Shown: positions 20,728-31,517, counted from the stretch's first letter. The stretch: 64,000 nucleotides of DNA from Streptomyces seoulensis (GCF_022846655.1 NZ_AP025667.1:5431001-5495000); one strand, 5' to 3'. Notes: generated by a model not told the origin, from the sequence alone. Made by a program: numbers and translations.

Positions 20728-21375
20728 TCAATTCGCCACCTCGAGGTCGGGTACGACCTTGCGCAGCTCCTCCGGGGAGATCGCGCCCTGGCGCAGCAGC
20801 ACGGGCACCGGGCCGGAGACGTCCACGATGGACGAGGGCACGTTGCCGGGGGTGGGGCCGCCGTCGAGGTAGACGGAGACGGAGTCGCCGAGCATGCGCT
20901 GGGCGGCGTCGCAGTTCTCGGGCGCGGGGTGGCCGGTGAGGTTGCCGGAGGAGACGGCCATGGGGCCGACCTCGGTGAGCAGCTCGATGGCGACCGGGTG
21001 CAGCGGCATGCGCACCGCGACCGTGCCGCGGGTGTCGCCGAGGTCCCACTGGAGGGACGGCTGGTGCCGGGCGACCAGGGTGAGCGCGCCGGGCCAGAAG
21101 GCGTCGACGAGCTCCCAGGCCAGCTCGGAGAAGTCCGTGACGAGGCCGTGCAGGGTGTTCGGGGAGCCGATGAGCACGGGGGTGGGCATGTTGCGGCCCC
21201 GGCCCTTGGCGGCGAGCAGGTCGGCGACGGCTTCCGAGGAGAACGCGTCGGCGCCGATGCCGTAGACCGTGTCGGTCGGCAGCACCACCAGTTCGCCCCG
21301 GCGCACGGCGGCGGCCGCCTCGCGCAGGCCCGTCACGCGGTCGGTGGCGTCATTGGTGTCGTATCGCCGTGCCAT
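20728..21375 (-). CDS. L-threonylcarbamoyladenylate synthase (Sua5/YwlC/YrdC family)
   Basis: A 215-residue enzyme that makes threonylcarbamoyl-AMP from threonine, bicarbonate and ATP, the first step of t6A modification at position 37 of ANN-decoding tRNAs. Motifs include LPTDTVYGIGADAF, the basic loop KGRGRNMPTPVLI, and SSGNLTG. The single-domain length matches TsaC rather than the longer Sua5. It follows prmC on the same strand, a pairing frequent in bacteria, so the two translation-modification enzymes are probably co-transcribed. Confidence 0.9.
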   Translation of the reverse strand: MARRYDTNDATDRVTGLREAAAAVRRGELVVLPTDTVYGIGADAFSSEAVADLLAAKGRGRNMPTPVLIGSPNTLHGLVTDFSELAWELVDAFWPGALTLVARHQPSLQWDLGDTRGTVAVRMPLHPVAIELLTEVGPMAVSSGNLTGHPAPENCDAAQRMLGDSVSVYLDGGPTPGNVPSSIVDVSGPVPVLLRQGAISPEELRKVVPDLEVAN

Positions 21376-21427
21376 GTCTAGCGGGCCTCCTCGTACACGT
21401 AACTGCGGGGGTGGTTCTGGGCGGTGG

Positions 21428-22309
21428 TCACGGCGTCGCCTTGCGGGCCGTGGCGAACCGGGGGCGGTTGTTGAGGTCGGGGTGGTCGGCCGCGTCGGCC
21501 CAGCCCCGCTCCTCGGTGAAGATCCACGGCACCTGGCCGCCCTGGGTGTCGGCGTGCTCGATGACGACGACGCCGCCGGGGCGCAGCAGCCGGTGCGCGG
21601 TGCGCTCGATGCCCCGGATGAGGTCGAGCCCGTCCTCGCCGGAGAACAGGGCCAGCTCGGGGTCGTAGTCGCGGGCCTCGGGGGCGACGTACTCCCACTC
21701 GGTGAGCGGGATGTACGGCGGGTTGGAGATGACCAGGTCGACCTGGCCGTCGAGGTCCGGGAAGGCGGACAGGGCGTCGCCCTGGCGCAGGTCGACGCGG
21801 GAGCCCTCCACATTCTTGCGGGTCCACCGCAGGGCGTCCTCGGACAGCTCGACGGCGTGCACGCGGGAGCGCGGCACCTCCTGGGCGAGCGCCAGCGCGA
21901 TGGCGCCGGAGCCGGTGCACAGGTCGACGATGCAGGGCTCGACGACGTCCATGGCGCGTACCGCGTCTATCGCCCAGCCGACCACCGACTCGGTCTCCGG
22001 CCGGGGCACGAAGACACCGGGGCCGACCTGGAGCTCCAGGTAGCGGAAGTAGGCGCGCCCGGTGATGTGCTGGAGCGGCTCGCGCTGCTCGCGGCGGGCG
22101 ATGACCTCCCAGTACCGGGCGTCGAAGTCGGAGTCCTTCACGGTGTGCAGGGCGCCGCGCTTGACGGCGTGCACGAAGGCGGCCAGCTCCTCGGCGTCGG
22201 TGCGCGGGGAGGGCACTCCGGCGTCGGCCAGCCGCTGGGTGGCCTGGGCCACCTCCGCGAGCAGCACGCTGCGGGGGCTCGGGGGTCGCCCCCCGAAGTC
22301 TTGCTGCAC
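21428..22309 (-). CDS. prmC: Release factor glutamine methyltransferase PrmC
   Basis: The 293-residue enzyme methylates the glutamine of the GGQ motif in class 1 release factors. It has the SAM-binding motif VDLCTGSGAIALALA and the catalytic NPPYIP motif (ISNPPYIPLTE), with an N-terminal helical domain. The GTG at 22309 follows GGAGGAG and is the best start. It lies 41 bases after prfA, which encodes its substrate RF1, on the same strand. Confidence 0.93.
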   Translation of the reverse strand: MQQDFGGRPPSPRSVLLAEVAQATQRLADAGVPSPRTDAEELAAFVHAVKRGALHTVKDSDFDARYWEVIARREQREPLQHITGRAYFRYLELQVGPGVFVPRPETESVVGWAIDAVRAMDVVEPCIVDLCTGSGAIALALAQEVPRSRVHAVELSEDALRWTRKNVEGSRVDLRQGDALSAFPDLDGQVDLVISNPPYIPLTEWEYVAPEARDYDPELALFSGEDGLDLIRGIERTAHRLLRPGGVVVIEHADTQGGQVPWIFTEERGWADAADHPDLNNRPRFATARKATP

Positions 22310-22350
22310 GCTTCTCCTCCGGTCCTCGTGCGTGGTCCTGCCGGGCGTTC

Positions 22351-23427
22351 TTACGCGTTCGCGAGCTTCGCCGCCGAGTCGGCGTCGACGCACGCCTGGA
22401 TCAGCGCGCTCAGGTCGCCGTCCAGCACCTGGTCCAGGTTGTACGCCTTGAAGCCGACGCGGTGGTCGGAGATGCGGTTCTCCGGGAAGTTGTACGTACG
22501 GATCTTCTCGGAGCGGTCCACGGTGCGCACCTGGCTGCGGCGGGCGTCGGCGGCCTCGGCCTCGGCCTTCTCCTGGGCGGCGGCGAGCAGCCGGGAGCGC
22601 AGGATGCGCAGGGCCTGCTCCTTGTTCTGGAGCTGGCTCTTCTCGTTCTGGCAGGAGGCGACCACACCGGTGGGCAGGTGGGTGATGCGCACGGCGGAGT
22701 CGGTGGTGTTGACCGACTGGCCGCCGGGGCCGGAGGACCGGTAGACGTCGATGCGCAGGTCGTTCGGGTTGATCTCGACGTCCACCTCCTCGGCCTCGGG
22801 GGTGACGAGCACGCCGGCGGCGGAGGTGTGGATGCGGCCCTGGGACTCGGTGGCGGGCACGCGCTGGACGCGGTGCACCCCGCCCTCGTACTTCAGGCGG
22901 GCCCACACGCCCTGGCCGGGCTCGGTCGCGCCCTGGCCGCCCTTGGTCTTCACGGCGACCTGGACGTCCTTGTAGCCGCCCAGCTCGGACTCGGTGGCGT
23001 CGATGATCTCGGTCTTCCAGCCGACCCGCTCGGCGTAGCGCAGGTACATGCGCAGGAGGTCACCGGCGAACAGGGCGGACTCGTCGCCGCCCGCGCCGGC
23101 CTTGATCTCCAGGATGACGTCCTTGTCGTCGCTCGGGTCACGGGGGACCAGCAGCAGGCGGAGCTTCTCGGTGAGCTCCTCGCGCTGCTTCTCCAGCTCC
23201 TTGACCTCGGCGGCGAAGTCGGGGTCGTCGGCCGCGAACTCGCGCGCGGTCTCGATGTCGTCCCCGGTCTGCTTCCAGGACCGGTACGTGCCGACGATCG
23301 GGGTCAGCTCGGCGTAGCGCTTGTTGAGCTTGCGCGCGTTGGCCTGGTCGGCATGGACCGACGGGTCGGCGAGCTTGCTCTCCAGATCGGCGTGCTCGGC
23401 GACGAGTTCCTCGACGGCCTCGAACAT
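22351..23427 (-). CDS. prfA: Peptide chain release factor 1
   Basis: The 358-residue RF1 recognises UAA and UAG and triggers peptide release. The stop-codon tripeptide is PAT ([17 protein letters not shown]) and the peptidyl-transferase motif is [14 protein letters not shown]. The ATG at 23427 ([19 protein letters not shown]) has GGAG seven bases upstream; a longer in-frame start exists without support. It is followed by prmC, whose product methylates its GGQ glutamine. Confidence 0.96.
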   Translation of the reverse strand: MFEAVEELVAEHADLESKLADPSVHADQANARKLNKRYAELTPIVGTYRSWKQTGDDIETAREFAADDPDFAAEVKELEKQREELTEKLRLLLVPRDPSDDKDVILEIKAGAGGDESALFAGDLLRMYLRYAERVGWKTEIIDATESELGGYKDVQVAVKTKGGQGATEPGQGVWARLKYEGGVHRVQRVPATESQGRIHTSAAGVLVTPEAEEVDVEINPNDLRIDVYRSSGPGGQSVNTTDSAVRITHLPTGVVASCQNEKSQLQNKEQALRILRSRLLAAAQEKAEAEAADARRSQVRTVDRSEKIRTYNFPENRISDHRVGFKAYNLDQVLDGDLSALIQACVDADSAAKLANA

Positions 23428-23535
23428 CTTTCGGCTCCTGATACGGCGGGTGAAGGGCTGGCGGGCGACCAAAAACGCCGGTCCCTGGTGCGCCCCGCGA
23501 GGGGCGCGACCGTGGACCGGCGGTTCGGGGGCTCG

Positions 23536-23757
23536 CTACTTCTTGGAGCCGGAAGCCTTGCCGAAGCGGGCCTCGAAGCGGGCCACACGGCCACCGGTGT
23601 CGAGGATCTTCTGCTTGCCCGTGTAGAACGGGTGGCACTCGGAGCAGACCTCGGCACGGATGGTGCCGGAGTCGATGGTGCTACGAGTGGTGAACGAGGC
23701 GCCACAGGTGCAGCTGACCTGCGTCTCGACGTACTCGGGGTGGATCTCGCGCTTCAA
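23536..23757 (-). CDS. rpmE: 50S ribosomal protein L31 (zinc-ribbon form)
   Basis: A 73-residue L31 that starts [20 protein letters not shown]. It keeps the CxC and later CxxC pairs (SCTCG and VCSECHP) of the zinc-binding C+ form, as opposed to the zinc-independent paralogue that Zur derepresses. It lies upstream of prfA on the same strand with a 108-base gap. Confidence 0.96.
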   Translation of the reverse strand: MKREIHPEYVETQVSCTCGASFTTRSTIDSGTIRAEVCSECHPFYTGKQKILDTGGRVARFEARFGKASGSKK

Positions 23758-23963
23758 GGTGTCTCCTAGGTTTCGGGAGGGCGCCGGGTCGCCACCGCGG
23801 GATGCGGGCGCGTGAACCGGAGCCGACGTACCAGTCTGCCAGGACTGGCGCCATCCCCCAAAACCGGGGGTGGGGCTGTTCTATTCCCCCGGGCCGTGCG
23901 GACGGCCCGCAGCGGGCTCGGCGGGCCCGGGGGAACCGGGCGGGACCGGGGACCCGAGGGGGC

Positions 23964-25094
23964 TCAGGGAGTGACGACGCCCTTGGCCCCGCCGGTGGCC
24001 GTGCCCGTGGTCGCCGAGTCCGGGATCGGCTTGTCGTCCTTCAGGGCCGTCCAGATCCGCTGGGCCTTGTGCCGCTCCAGCAGGACCCGGTTGGGGTCGG
24101 CGGGGTCGTACTGGACGGGCATGGTGACCATGTGCAGCCGGGAGGCGCTGATGCCCTTCAGGCCGCCCGCGAAGTCCGCGAGGGAGTTGACCGAGCCGAG
24201 GTCGGAGTCGGTGGTGACGGTCCTGGTCGCGGTGTCGGCGAGGTCGTAGAGCTTCTTGGGGTTGCTCAGCACGCCGACCTGCCGGGTCTGGGCGATCAGG
24301 GCCTTCACGAACGCCTGCTGGAGCTGGATGCGGCCGAGGTCGGAGCCGTCGCCGACGCCGTGCCGGGTGCGGACCAGGCCGAGCGCCTGCGCGCCGTCGA
24401 GGGTGTGCGTGCCGGCCGTGAGGTCCAGGTGGCTGTTCGGGTCCTGGATGGCGCGGGTGGTGGTGACGCGTACGCCGCCCAGGTCGTCCACGAGGCGCTC
24501 GAAGCCCGCGAAGTCGACCTCCAGGTAGTGGTCCATGCGGATGCCGGTGAGCGACTCGACGGTTCTGACCGCGCAGGGCGCGCCGCCGGTGGCGTAGGCC
24601 GAGTTGAACATGACGTTGCGCGCGGCCGGGTACGTGTGGCCCTTGGTGTCGGCGCAGGCCGGGCGGTCGATGAGGGTGTCGCGGGGTACGGAGACCACGG
24701 ACGCCTTCTTGTGGCCCTTGTAGAGGTGGACGATCATCGCCGTGTCGGAGCGGGCGCCGCTGTCCGCCGCGCCGCCGCCGAGCTTGCGGTTGGCGCCGGC
24801 ACGGGTGTCCGAGCCGAGGACCAGGATGTTCTGGGAGCCGTTGTCGGCCTTGGCGGGCCGGTCGCGGCCGAGCACCTGGTTGATGTCGATGCTGCGGATG
24901 TTGCCGTTGAGCTTGAAGTAGACGTACCCGGCGCCGGCACCGGCCAGCACGACCACGCCCGCGGCCGTCCAGGCCGTGGCGAGCAGGGCCTTGCGGCCCG
25001 CGCTGCGGGGCTTGCGGCGGCGCCCCTTGCCCCGGTGGCGGGGGCCGTTTCCGGTCTCCGGTATGCCGGGCTCCGGCGTGCTCTCGGTGGACAC
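23964..25094 (-). CDS. LytR-CpsA-Psr (LCP) family protein
   Basis: A 376-residue membrane-anchored enzyme: a basic cytoplasmic N-terminus (GKGRRRKPRSAGRK), one transmembrane helix (about residues 36-58), then an extracellular LCP domain with the marks ILVLGSDTRAG, DTAMIVHLYKG, VVSVPRDTLID and LDGAQALGLVRTRHGVGDGSD. LCP proteins move anionic polymers or arabinogalactan-like glycans from undecaprenyl carriers to peptidoglycan. This links functionally with the WecA/TagO-type enzyme downstream in the window, though they are not adjacent. Confidence 0.9.
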   Translation of the reverse strand: MSTESTPEPGIPETGNGPRHRGKGRRRKPRSAGRKALLATAWTAAGVVVLAGAGAGYVYFKLNGNIRSIDINQVLGRDRPAKADNGSQNILVLGSDTRAGANRKLGGGAADSGARSDTAMIVHLYKGHKKASVVSVPRDTLIDRPACADTKGHTYPAARNVMFNSAYATGGAPCAVRTVESLTGIRMDHYLEVDFAGFERLVDDLGGVRVTTTRAIQDPNSHLDLTAGTHTLDGAQALGLVRTRHGVGDGSDLGRIQLQQAFVKALIAQTRQVGVLSNPKKLYDLADTATRTVTTDSDLGSVNSLADFAGGLKGISASRLHMVTMPVQYDPADPNRVLLERHKAQRIWTALKDDKPIPDSATTGTATGGAKGVVTP

Positions 25095-25376
25095 TGCGCT
25101 CCTAGGTCTCGTCCGTTCGGTTACCCCCTGCGATCAGGGTCGGGAGCGGTCATCACCACTCCATCGTCGCTCCGCCTGGTAGAACAGGGAAACTCGGGAC
25201 AGGCTCGCACAAAGCGCTGCGCCACCCGGTACGACAGCGGTCACCTTCCGTGATCAAGACACCGGACCGTCTCCGCGTTCACCTGCGCTTTCTCGTAAGG
25301 GGCCGTACCGAGGGAAGTCGGTACCGAACGTCACACCTGTGGCAAAGGTCTCCCGAGAGCCGTCCGCACGCAAAAG

Positions 25377-25412
25377 GGGCCGCCCCCGTCGCGTGTGCGA
25401 CGGGGGCGGCCC
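25377..25412 (-). terminator. Intrinsic terminator downstream of rho
   Basis: A perfect 16-bp stem (25377-25392 with 25397-25412, loop GTGT) lies 29 bases after the rho stop. On the minus strand the stem is followed by CCTTTTG, a short U-run, so it fits a Rho-independent terminator for the rho transcript itself. Confidence 0.85.
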
Positions 25413-25441
25413 TCAGATCCCGAGGGGTGACTCAGCGGGGC

Positions 25442-27442
25442 TCAGTCGTTGTTGCCGGGAGCCGGCGTGGTCTTCTGGATCTGGGTGAGGAACTCGATGT
25501 TCGACTTCGTCTGCTTCATCTTGTCGAGGAGCAGCTCGATCGCCTGCTGCTGGTCGAGCGCGTGCAGCACGCGACGCAGCTTCCAGGTGATGGCCAGCTC
25601 CTCGCTGCCGAGCAGGATCTCTTCCTTACGGGTACCGGACGCGTCGACGTCCACCGCCGGGAAGATGCGCTTGTCGGCGAGCTTCCGGTCGAGCTTGAGC
25701 TCCATGTTGCCGGTGCCCTTGAACTCCTCGAAGATCACCTCGTCCATGCGGGACCCGGTGTCGACGAGCGCGGTGGCGAGGATGGTCAGCGAGCCGCCGT
25801 CCTCGATGTTGCGCGCGGCACCGAAGAAGCGCTTGGGCGGGTAGAGCGCCGTGGAGTCGACACCACCGGAGAGGATGCGGCCCGAGGCCGGGGCGGCGAG
25901 GTTGTACGCACGGCCCAGACGCGTGATCGAGTCGAGCAGCACGACGACGTCGTGACCCAGCTCCACCAGACGCTTGGCGCGCTCGATGGCGAGCTCGGCG
26001 ACCGTGGTGTGGTCCTCGGCCGGGCGGTCGAAGGTCGAGGAGATGACCTCGCCCTTGACCGACCGCTGCATGTCGGTGACCTCTTCCGGACGCTCGTCGA
26101 CCAGGACGACCATCAGGTGGCACTCGGGGTTGTTGTGCGTGATCGCGTTGGCGATCGCCTGCATGATCATGGTCTTGCCGGTCTTCGGCGGGGCCACGAT
26201 CAGACCGCGCTGGCCCTTGCCGATCGGCGACACGAGGTCGATGATCCGGGTCGTCAGAACGCCCGACTCGGACTCCAGGCGCAGACGGTCCTGCGGGTAC
26301 AGCGGCGTCAGCTTGTTGAACTCCGGCCGCCCACGGCCGTTTTCGGGCGCCATGCCGTTGACGGAGTCGAGGCGGACCAGCGCGTTGAACTTCTCGCGGC
26401 GCTCGCCCTCCTTCGGCTGGCGGACCGCGCCGGTGATGTGGTCGCCCTTGCGCAGACCGTTCTTACGGACCTGGGCGAGGGAGACGTACACGTCGTTCGG
26501 GCCCGGCAGGTAGCCGGAGGTGCGGATGAACGCGTAGTTGTCGAGGATGTCCAGGATGCCCGCGACGGGGATCAGGACGTCGTCCTCGTTGACCTGCGGC
26601 TCGGCGATCTCGTCGCGGCCACGACGGCCACGGCGGTCGCGGTAACGGCCGCGACGGCCACGGCGGCCACCCTCGAAGTCGTCGTCGTCCTGCTGCTGCT
26701 GACGGTCCTGCCGGTCCTGGCGGCCGCCCTGCTGCTGACCCTGCTGACGGTCCTGGCGGTCCTGTCGGCCACCGCCCTGCTGGTCGTCGCCCTTGCCCCG
26801 GCGGTCGCGGTCGCGCTCGCGGCCACCCCGGTCACGGTCACGGTCGCGGCGGTCGCGGCGGCCACGGCCCTCGCCGTCACCCGCGTCACCCTTGCCCTCG
26901 TGCGACTGCTGGGCGTCGCCCTTCGGCTCGCCCTTGTCGCCCTTGGTCTCGGCGGACTCGGCGGCGGCCGGGCTGCCGGCGTCGGCGGTGGCACGACGGC
27001 GGCGGCGCTCGTTCGGGGCGTCCTCGCCCGCGCGCTCGGCGGCGGGCTGGCCCGGGATGTCGATCTGCTGCGAGGCGGCGGCCTTGTCGGCGGCCGGCTG
27101 CGCGGACTTCTCCGCCTTCGCCTCGGTGGCGGCCTCACCCGTACGGGCCTTGGAGGTGGCGCGGCGCTTGGGCTTGGTCTCCTCGGCGGCCTCGGCCTTG
27201 GGGGCGCTTCCCCCGGCCTGGGCCTCCTTGATGACCTCGATGAGCTGGCTCTTGCGCATCCGCGCGGTGCCCCTGATGCCGAGGCCCGAGGCGACCTGCT
27301 GGAGCTCGGCGAGCACCATGCCCTCGAGGCCGGTACCGCGGCGCCGCCGGGAGCCGGCACCGGTGGCAGGCGCGGAGTCCGTGGCGGGCGCGGCAGCGGT
27401 CTCCTCGACACGTGCGCCCATCAGATCGGTGGTGTCGCTCAC
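25442..27442 (-). CDS. rho: Transcription termination factor Rho with large N-terminal insertion
   Basis: A 666-residue hexameric RNA helicase that terminates transcription. The C-terminal half is standard, with the P-loop [18 protein letters not shown] and the RNA-binding Q-loop and R-loop region. The first about 50 residues form the Rho-N helical domain ([14 protein letters not shown]). Between them lies an insertion of about 250 residues: Ala/Glu-rich, then very rich in Arg, Asp, Gly and Gln, with near-repeats of QDRQDRQQ and GRRGR. Such arginine-rich insertions are known in high-GC actinobacteria and add RNA affinity. The GTG at 27442 has AAGGA upstream. Confidence 0.95.
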   Translation of the reverse strand: MSDTTDLMGARVEETAAAPATDSAPATGAGSRRRRGTGLEGMVLAELQQVASGLGIRGTARMRKSQLIEVIKEAQAGGSAPKAEAAEETKPKRRATSKARTGEAATEAKAEKSAQPAADKAAASQQIDIPGQPAAERAGEDAPNERRRRRATADAGSPAAAESAETKGDKGEPKGDAQQSHEGKGDAGDGEGRGRRDRRDRDRDRGGRERDRDRRGKGDDQQGGGRQDRQDRQQGQQQGGRQDRQDRQQQQDDDDFEGGRRGRRGRYRDRRGRRGRDEIAEPQVNEDDVLIPVAGILDILDNYAFIRTSGYLPGPNDVYVSLAQVRKNGLRKGDHITGAVRQPKEGERREKFNALVRLDSVNGMAPENGRGRPEFNKLTPLYPQDRLRLESESGVLTTRIIDLVSPIGKGQRGLIVAPPKTGKTMIMQAIANAITHNNPECHLMVVLVDERPEEVTDMQRSVKGEVISSTFDRPAEDHTTVAELAIERAKRLVELGHDVVVLLDSITRLGRAYNLAAPASGRILSGGVDSTALYPPKRFFGAARNIEDGGSLTILATALVDTGSRMDEVIFEEFKGTGNMELKLDRKLADKRIFPAVDVDASGTRKEEILLGSEELAITWKLRRVLHALDQQQAIELLLDKMKQTKSNIEFLTQIQKTTPAPGNND

Positions 27443-27848
27443 GAAGGGTCCTTCCCTGGAGCGGACGTCGGCCTGTCTGGCTCGGCGACCGGTTGTGCTG
27501 TCCGGCATCGGTTCTGTAGGTAAGTACCGAGCCGGGGCGGTGGTCCGCCTTGAAGCGGCGGAAGAGAAATTTCTGGTGATGGCGCTCCCGCGAGCCGTGA
27601 CACTCGGTGTCACGTGGCGCGGCGGCGCCGATTCCGGAGCGTGCCCAAGGACTAGCTCAGTGCCCCCATCCGACGTACTGCCCAAGTACGGCGCACGGAA
27701 CACGGAGTGGCTCGGGAGGCTCCCGGAAGAATGTCTGTCCCGGACGGGGACACGAAGCACCTCGCCATGGTGGGGTCGGGTGCAGACTTGAGATTAACAC
27801 TACCGGATGCAACAAACATTCCCCCTCTCCAAATCCGGCAACCGGGTG
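27443..27848 (-). promoter_or_regulatory. rho upstream region (leader), no gene seen
   Basis: The 406 bp between thrB and rho have no open frame that looks coding. The stretch is long for this cluster and is less G+C-rich than its surroundings near 27790-27830. It probably holds the thrB 3' end, the rho promoter and a rho leader; rho genes are commonly autoregulated through their leader. A short stem CGTACT/AGTACG occurs near 27680. No specific site can be assigned. Confidence 0.4.
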
Positions 27849-28766
27849 TCAGGGCGCAAGCGGCAGCACGCAAGCTCCCTGTGTGTCGAGGCTCAGCCGG
27901 TTGGCCGCCCAGTCGCCGCCCGCCAGGGCTTCCACCTTGTCGGCGGTCGCCTCGTCGGTCAGCGCCATGACGGTGGGCCCGGCCCCGGAGATGACGGCCG
28001 CGACGCCGTCCGCGCGCAGGCGTTCCACCAGTGCGGCGCTCTCCGGCATGGCGGGCGCGCGGTACTCCTGGTGCAGCCGGTCCTCGGTGGCGGGCAGCAG
28101 CAGCTCGGGGCGCCGGGTGAGGGCCTCGACGAGCAGCGCGGCACGGCCCGCGTTGGCGGCGGCGTCGACATGGGGGACGGTGCGCGGGAGCAGTCCGCGC
28201 GCGGTCTCGGTGAGTACGGGCTTCCCGGGCACGAAAACCACCGGAACGATGGAACGGTCGGGGTCCATCCTGATGGCGCGCGCGGCGCCGGACTCCAGCC
28301 AGGAGAGGGTGAACCCGCCGAGCAGACAGGCCGCGACGTTGTCCGGGTGACCCTCGATCTCGGTGGCCAGCTCCAGCAGCGCGGTGTCGTCGAGGCGGGC
28401 CTCGCCGCCTATGGTCACCGCGCGCGCGGCGACGATGCCGGCGCAGATGGCGGCGGAGGAGGAGCCGAGACCGCGGCCGTGCGGAATGCGGTTGGCGCAG
28501 ACGATCTCCAGCCCGCGCGGCTGCCCGCCCAGCAGGTCGAAGGCGGTGCGCAGGGCGCGTACGAGCAGATGGCGCTCGTCGCGCGGGAGCGTCTCACCGC
28601 CCTCGCCCGCGATGTCGATGTGCAGCCCTGAGTCGGCGACCCGGACGACCACGTCGTCGTACAGCCCCAGTGCCAGGCCCAGGGCGTCGAAGCCCGGACC
28701 GAGGTTGGCGCTGGTGGCGGGGACGCGCACCCGGACGGCGGCGGCGCGGAAGGCGGGACCGGCCAT
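27849..28766 (-). CDS. thrB: Homoserine kinase
   Basis: A 305-residue GHMP-family kinase that phosphorylates L-homoserine with ATP. It has the N-terminal VRVPATSANLGPGFDALGLA motif and the ATP-binding GHMP loop PHGRGLGSSSAAI, and the C-terminal motif ISGAGPTVMAL. The ATG at 28766 (MAGPAFRAAAV) is supported by GGAGAG upstream. It is the last of hom-thrC-thrB on this strand, separated from thrC by 260 bases. Confidence 0.94.
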   Translation of the reverse strand: MAGPAFRAAAVRVRVPATSANLGPGFDALGLALGLYDDVVVRVADSGLHIDIAGEGGETLPRDERHLLVRALRTAFDLLGGQPRGLEIVCANRIPHGRGLGSSSAAICAGIVAARAVTIGGEARLDDTALLELATEIEGHPDNVAACLLGGFTLSWLESGAARAIRMDPDRSIVPVVFVPGKPVLTETARGLLPRTVPHVDAAANAGRAALLVEALTRRPELLLPATEDRLHQEYRAPAMPESAALVERLRADGVAAVISGAGPTVMALTDEATADKVEALAGGDWAANRLSLDTQGACVLPLAP

Positions 28767-29026
28767 CGCTCGAAGTCTCTCCTTGAGCTGCGTGACGGAC
28801 GTGATTGCCGAACGGCCCGCGAGGGGCATCCGGTGCGGACACTCGATGACGTGCGAAAACCCTTCGGGCCGCCTGGGACGCGCGGCCCCGAGCCACACGC
28901 GTGGGCATATGCGGTGAGCGGGTTACCCACAGCCTATCGAAGGAAGGTTCCACCGCGACATAGGGCGCACAGGAGGCGCACGATGCGTGTCGCAAGCCCC
29001 CTGTGCACCCTTCGCGGTGCCGGGCG

Positions 29027-30085
29027 TCAGGCCAGGCCGAGGCGCTCCGCCGCGATGGACGCGTCGACCGGCACGGTGACCGGCGGCGGGGCGCCGGCCA
29101 CGGCCCAGTCCGGGTCCTTCAGGCCGTTTCCGGTGACGGTGCAGACGATGGTCTGGCCGGGGTCGACCTTGCCCTGTTCGGCGGCCTTGAGCAGTCCGGC
29201 CACCGAGGCGGCCGAGGCGGGCTCCACGAAGACGCCCTCCTGCGCGGCCAACAGCCGGTAGGCGCGCAGGATCTCACGGTCCGTCACCTCGTCGATGTGA
29301 CCACCGGACTCGTCCCGTGCGGCCAGCGCGTAGCTCCAGGAGGCGGGGTTGCCGATCCGGATGGCGGTGGCGACGGTGGAGGGGTCCTTGACGATCTCGC
29401 CGCGCACGATGGGCGCGCTGCCCGAGGCCTGGTAGCCCCACATGCGCGGGGTGCGGGTGGCCGGGCCGTCGGCGGCGTACTCCCGGTAGCCCTTCCAGTA
29501 GGCCGTGATGTTGCCCGCGTTGCCGACCGGGAGGACATGGATGTCGGGGGCGTCACCCAGCATGTCCACGATCTCGAACGCGGCCGTCTTCTGGCCCTCG
29601 ATACGCACCGGGTTGACCGAATTGACCAGCGCCACCGGGTAGTTGTCGCTCAGGCCGCGCGCGAGGTCGAGGCAGTCGTCGAAGTTGCCGTCGACCTGGA
29701 GGATCTTCGCGCCGTGCACGAGGGCCTGGCCCATCTTGCCGAGCGCGATCTTGCCCTGCGGGACGAGCACCGCGCAGACCATGCCGGCCCGCACCGCGTA
29801 GGCGGCCGCGGAGGCGGAGGTGTTGCCGGTGGAGGCGCAGATGACCGCCTTGGCGCCCTCCTCCTTGGCCCGCGTGATCGCCATGGTCATGCCCCGGTCC
29901 TTGAACGAACCGGTGGGGTTGGCCCCTTCCACCTTGAGGTGGACCGCGCAGCCCGTGCGCTCGGAGAGCACCTGCGCGGGCACGAGAGGCGTGCCGCCCT
30001 CGCGGAGCGTCACGACCGGCGTGCTGTCGCTGACCGGCAGCCTGTCCCGGTACTCCTCGATGATTCCGCGCCACTGGTGGGTCAT
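29027..30085 (-). CDS. thrC: Threonine synthase
   Basis: A 352-residue PLP enzyme that converts O-phosphohomoserine to threonine. The PLP lysine lies in [16 protein letters not shown] and the phosphate-binding loop is around [11 protein letters not shown]. Length fits the short class of threonine synthases of actinobacteria. Only six bases separate its ATG from the hom stop, so the two are in one operon. Confidence 0.95.
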   Translation of the reverse strand: MTHQWRGIIEEYRDRLPVSDSTPVVTLREGGTPLVPAQVLSERTGCAVHLKVEGANPTGSFKDRGMTMAITRAKEEGAKAVICASTGNTSASAAAYAVRAGMVCAVLVPQGKIALGKMGQALVHGAKILQVDGNFDDCLDLARGLSDNYPVALVNSVNPVRIEGQKTAAFEIVDMLGDAPDIHVLPVGNAGNITAYWKGYREYAADGPATRTPRMWGYQASGSAPIVRGEIVKDPSTVATAIRIGNPASWSYALAARDESGGHIDEVTDREILRAYRLLAAQEGVFVEPASAASVAGLLKAAEQGKVDPGQTIVCTVTGNGLKDPDWAVAGAPPPVTVPVDASIAAERLGLA

Positions 30086-30091
30086 TGCCGC

Positions 30092-31381
30092 TTACTCCCC
30101 TTCAACCCGCATGATGCTGGCGACACCCCGCACGGTGTCGAGCTTGCGCAGCGCCTCCACCGTCCCCGTCAGGGACGCGTCGGAGGCCCGGTGCGTGACG
30201 ACGACGAGGGACGCCTCGCCGTCCTTCCCCTGCTGCCTGACCGTATCGATGGACACCCCGTGCTCGGCGAAGACCGTGGCGACCTGGGCGAGGACACCCG
30301 GTTTGTCCGCGACGTCGAGGCTGATGTGGTAGCGCGTGACGACGTCCCCCATCGGGGAGACGGGCAGCGCCGCGTACGCCGACTCGCCGGGCCCGGTGGT
30401 GCCGTTCAGGCGGTTGCGGCAGACGGCGACGAGGTCGCCGAGGACGGCCGAGGCGGTGGGCGCGCCGCCGGCGCCGGGGCCGTAGAACATGAGCTGCCCG
30501 GCCGCGTCGGACTCCACGAAGACGGCGTTGTACGCGCCGCGCACCGAGGCCAGCGGGTGGCTGAGCGGGATCATCGCGGGGTGGACGCGGGCGGTGACCG
30601 AGGCGCCGTCCTTGGCCCGCTCGCAGATGGCGAGCAGCTTGATGGTGCAGCCCATCTCCCGCGCCGAGCGGAAGTCGGCCGCGGTGACCTCGGTCATGCC
30701 CTCGCGGTGCACGTCGTCCAGGCGGACGCGGGTGTGGAAGGCGATCCCGGCCAGGATGGCGGCCTTGGCCGCGGCGTCGAAGCCCTCGACGTCGGCGGTG
30801 GGGTCGGCCTCGGCGTACCCGAGCGCGGTGGCCTCGTCCAGGGCCTCCTGGTAGCCGGCGCCGGTGGAGTCCATCTTGTCGAGGATGAAGTTGGTGGTGC
30901 CGTTGACGATGCCGAGCACGCGGTTGACCTTGTCACCGGCGAGGGACTCGCGCAGCGGGCGGATCAGCGGGATGGCACCGGCGACGGCGGCCTCGTAATA
31001 GAGGTCGCGGCCGTGCTCCTCGGCGGCGGCGTGCAGGGCGGCGCCGTCCTGGGCGAGCAGGGCCTTGTTGGCCGAGACGACGGAGGCGCCGTGCTCCAGG
31101 GCGGTGGTGATGAGGGTGCGGGCGGGCTCGATGCCGCCGATGACCTCCACCACCACGTCGATGTCACCGCGCTTGACCAGGGCGGTCGCGTCGGTGGTGA
31201 CGAGCGCGGGGTCGATGCCGTCGCGCACCTTCGATGGCCGTCGTACGGCGACCCCGGCCAGTTCGACCGGGGCGCCGATGCGGGCGGCGAGGTCGTCGGC
31301 GTGCGTCGTCATGATGCGCGCCACCTCGGAGCCGACCACTCCACAGCCCAGCAGCGCCACCTTCAGCGGACGCGTACGCAT
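30092..31381 (-). CDS. hom: Homoserine dehydrogenase with ACT domain
   Basis: A 429-residue monofunctional enzyme that reduces aspartate semialdehyde to homoserine. It shows an N-terminal NAD(P)-binding loop (VALLGCGVVGSEVA), the catalytic-domain segments ANKALLAQDG and GIVNGTTNFIL, and a C-terminal ACT domain (about residues 350-429, starting near YHISLDVADKPGVLAQVA) that usually confers threonine feedback inhibition. There are two adjacent ATGs at 31384 and 31381; the second has better spacing from GAGG. Confidence 0.95.
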   Translation of the reverse strand: MRTRPLKVALLGCGVVGSEVARIMTTHADDLAARIGAPVELAGVAVRRPSKVRDGIDPALVTTDATALVKRGDIDVVVEVIGGIEPARTLITTALEHGASVVSANKALLAQDGAALHAAAEEHGRDLYYEAAVAGAIPLIRPLRESLAGDKVNRVLGIVNGTTNFILDKMDSTGAGYQEALDEATALGYAEADPTADVEGFDAAAKAAILAGIAFHTRVRLDDVHREGMTEVTAADFRSAREMGCTIKLLAICERAKDGASVTARVHPAMIPLSHPLASVRGAYNAVFVESDAAGQLMFYGPGAGGAPTASAVLGDLVAVCRNRLNGTTGPGESAYAALPVSPMGDVVTRYHISLDVADKPGVLAQVATVFAEHGVSIDTVRQQGKDGEASLVVVTHRASDASLTGTVEALRKLDTVRGVASIMRVEGE

Positions 31382-31517
31382 CATCCGACCTCGTTTCCTC
31401 TCACCGTCTACGGTTTGACCAGTCTCACTCACCGGACGGGGCTTTCTACCCTTCGTCCGGATCGTGAGACGTCTGTTTCGTGTTCCCGGACGGGGCCTCC
31501 GGCGGCCCCGGCGGGGT

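Noticed and set aside
23758..23963. Short stems between the LCP gene and rpmE
   Set aside because: CCAGTC/GACTGG (6 bp) and CCCCC/GGGGG (5 bp) are too short to call a terminator or riboswitch in DNA this rich in G+C.
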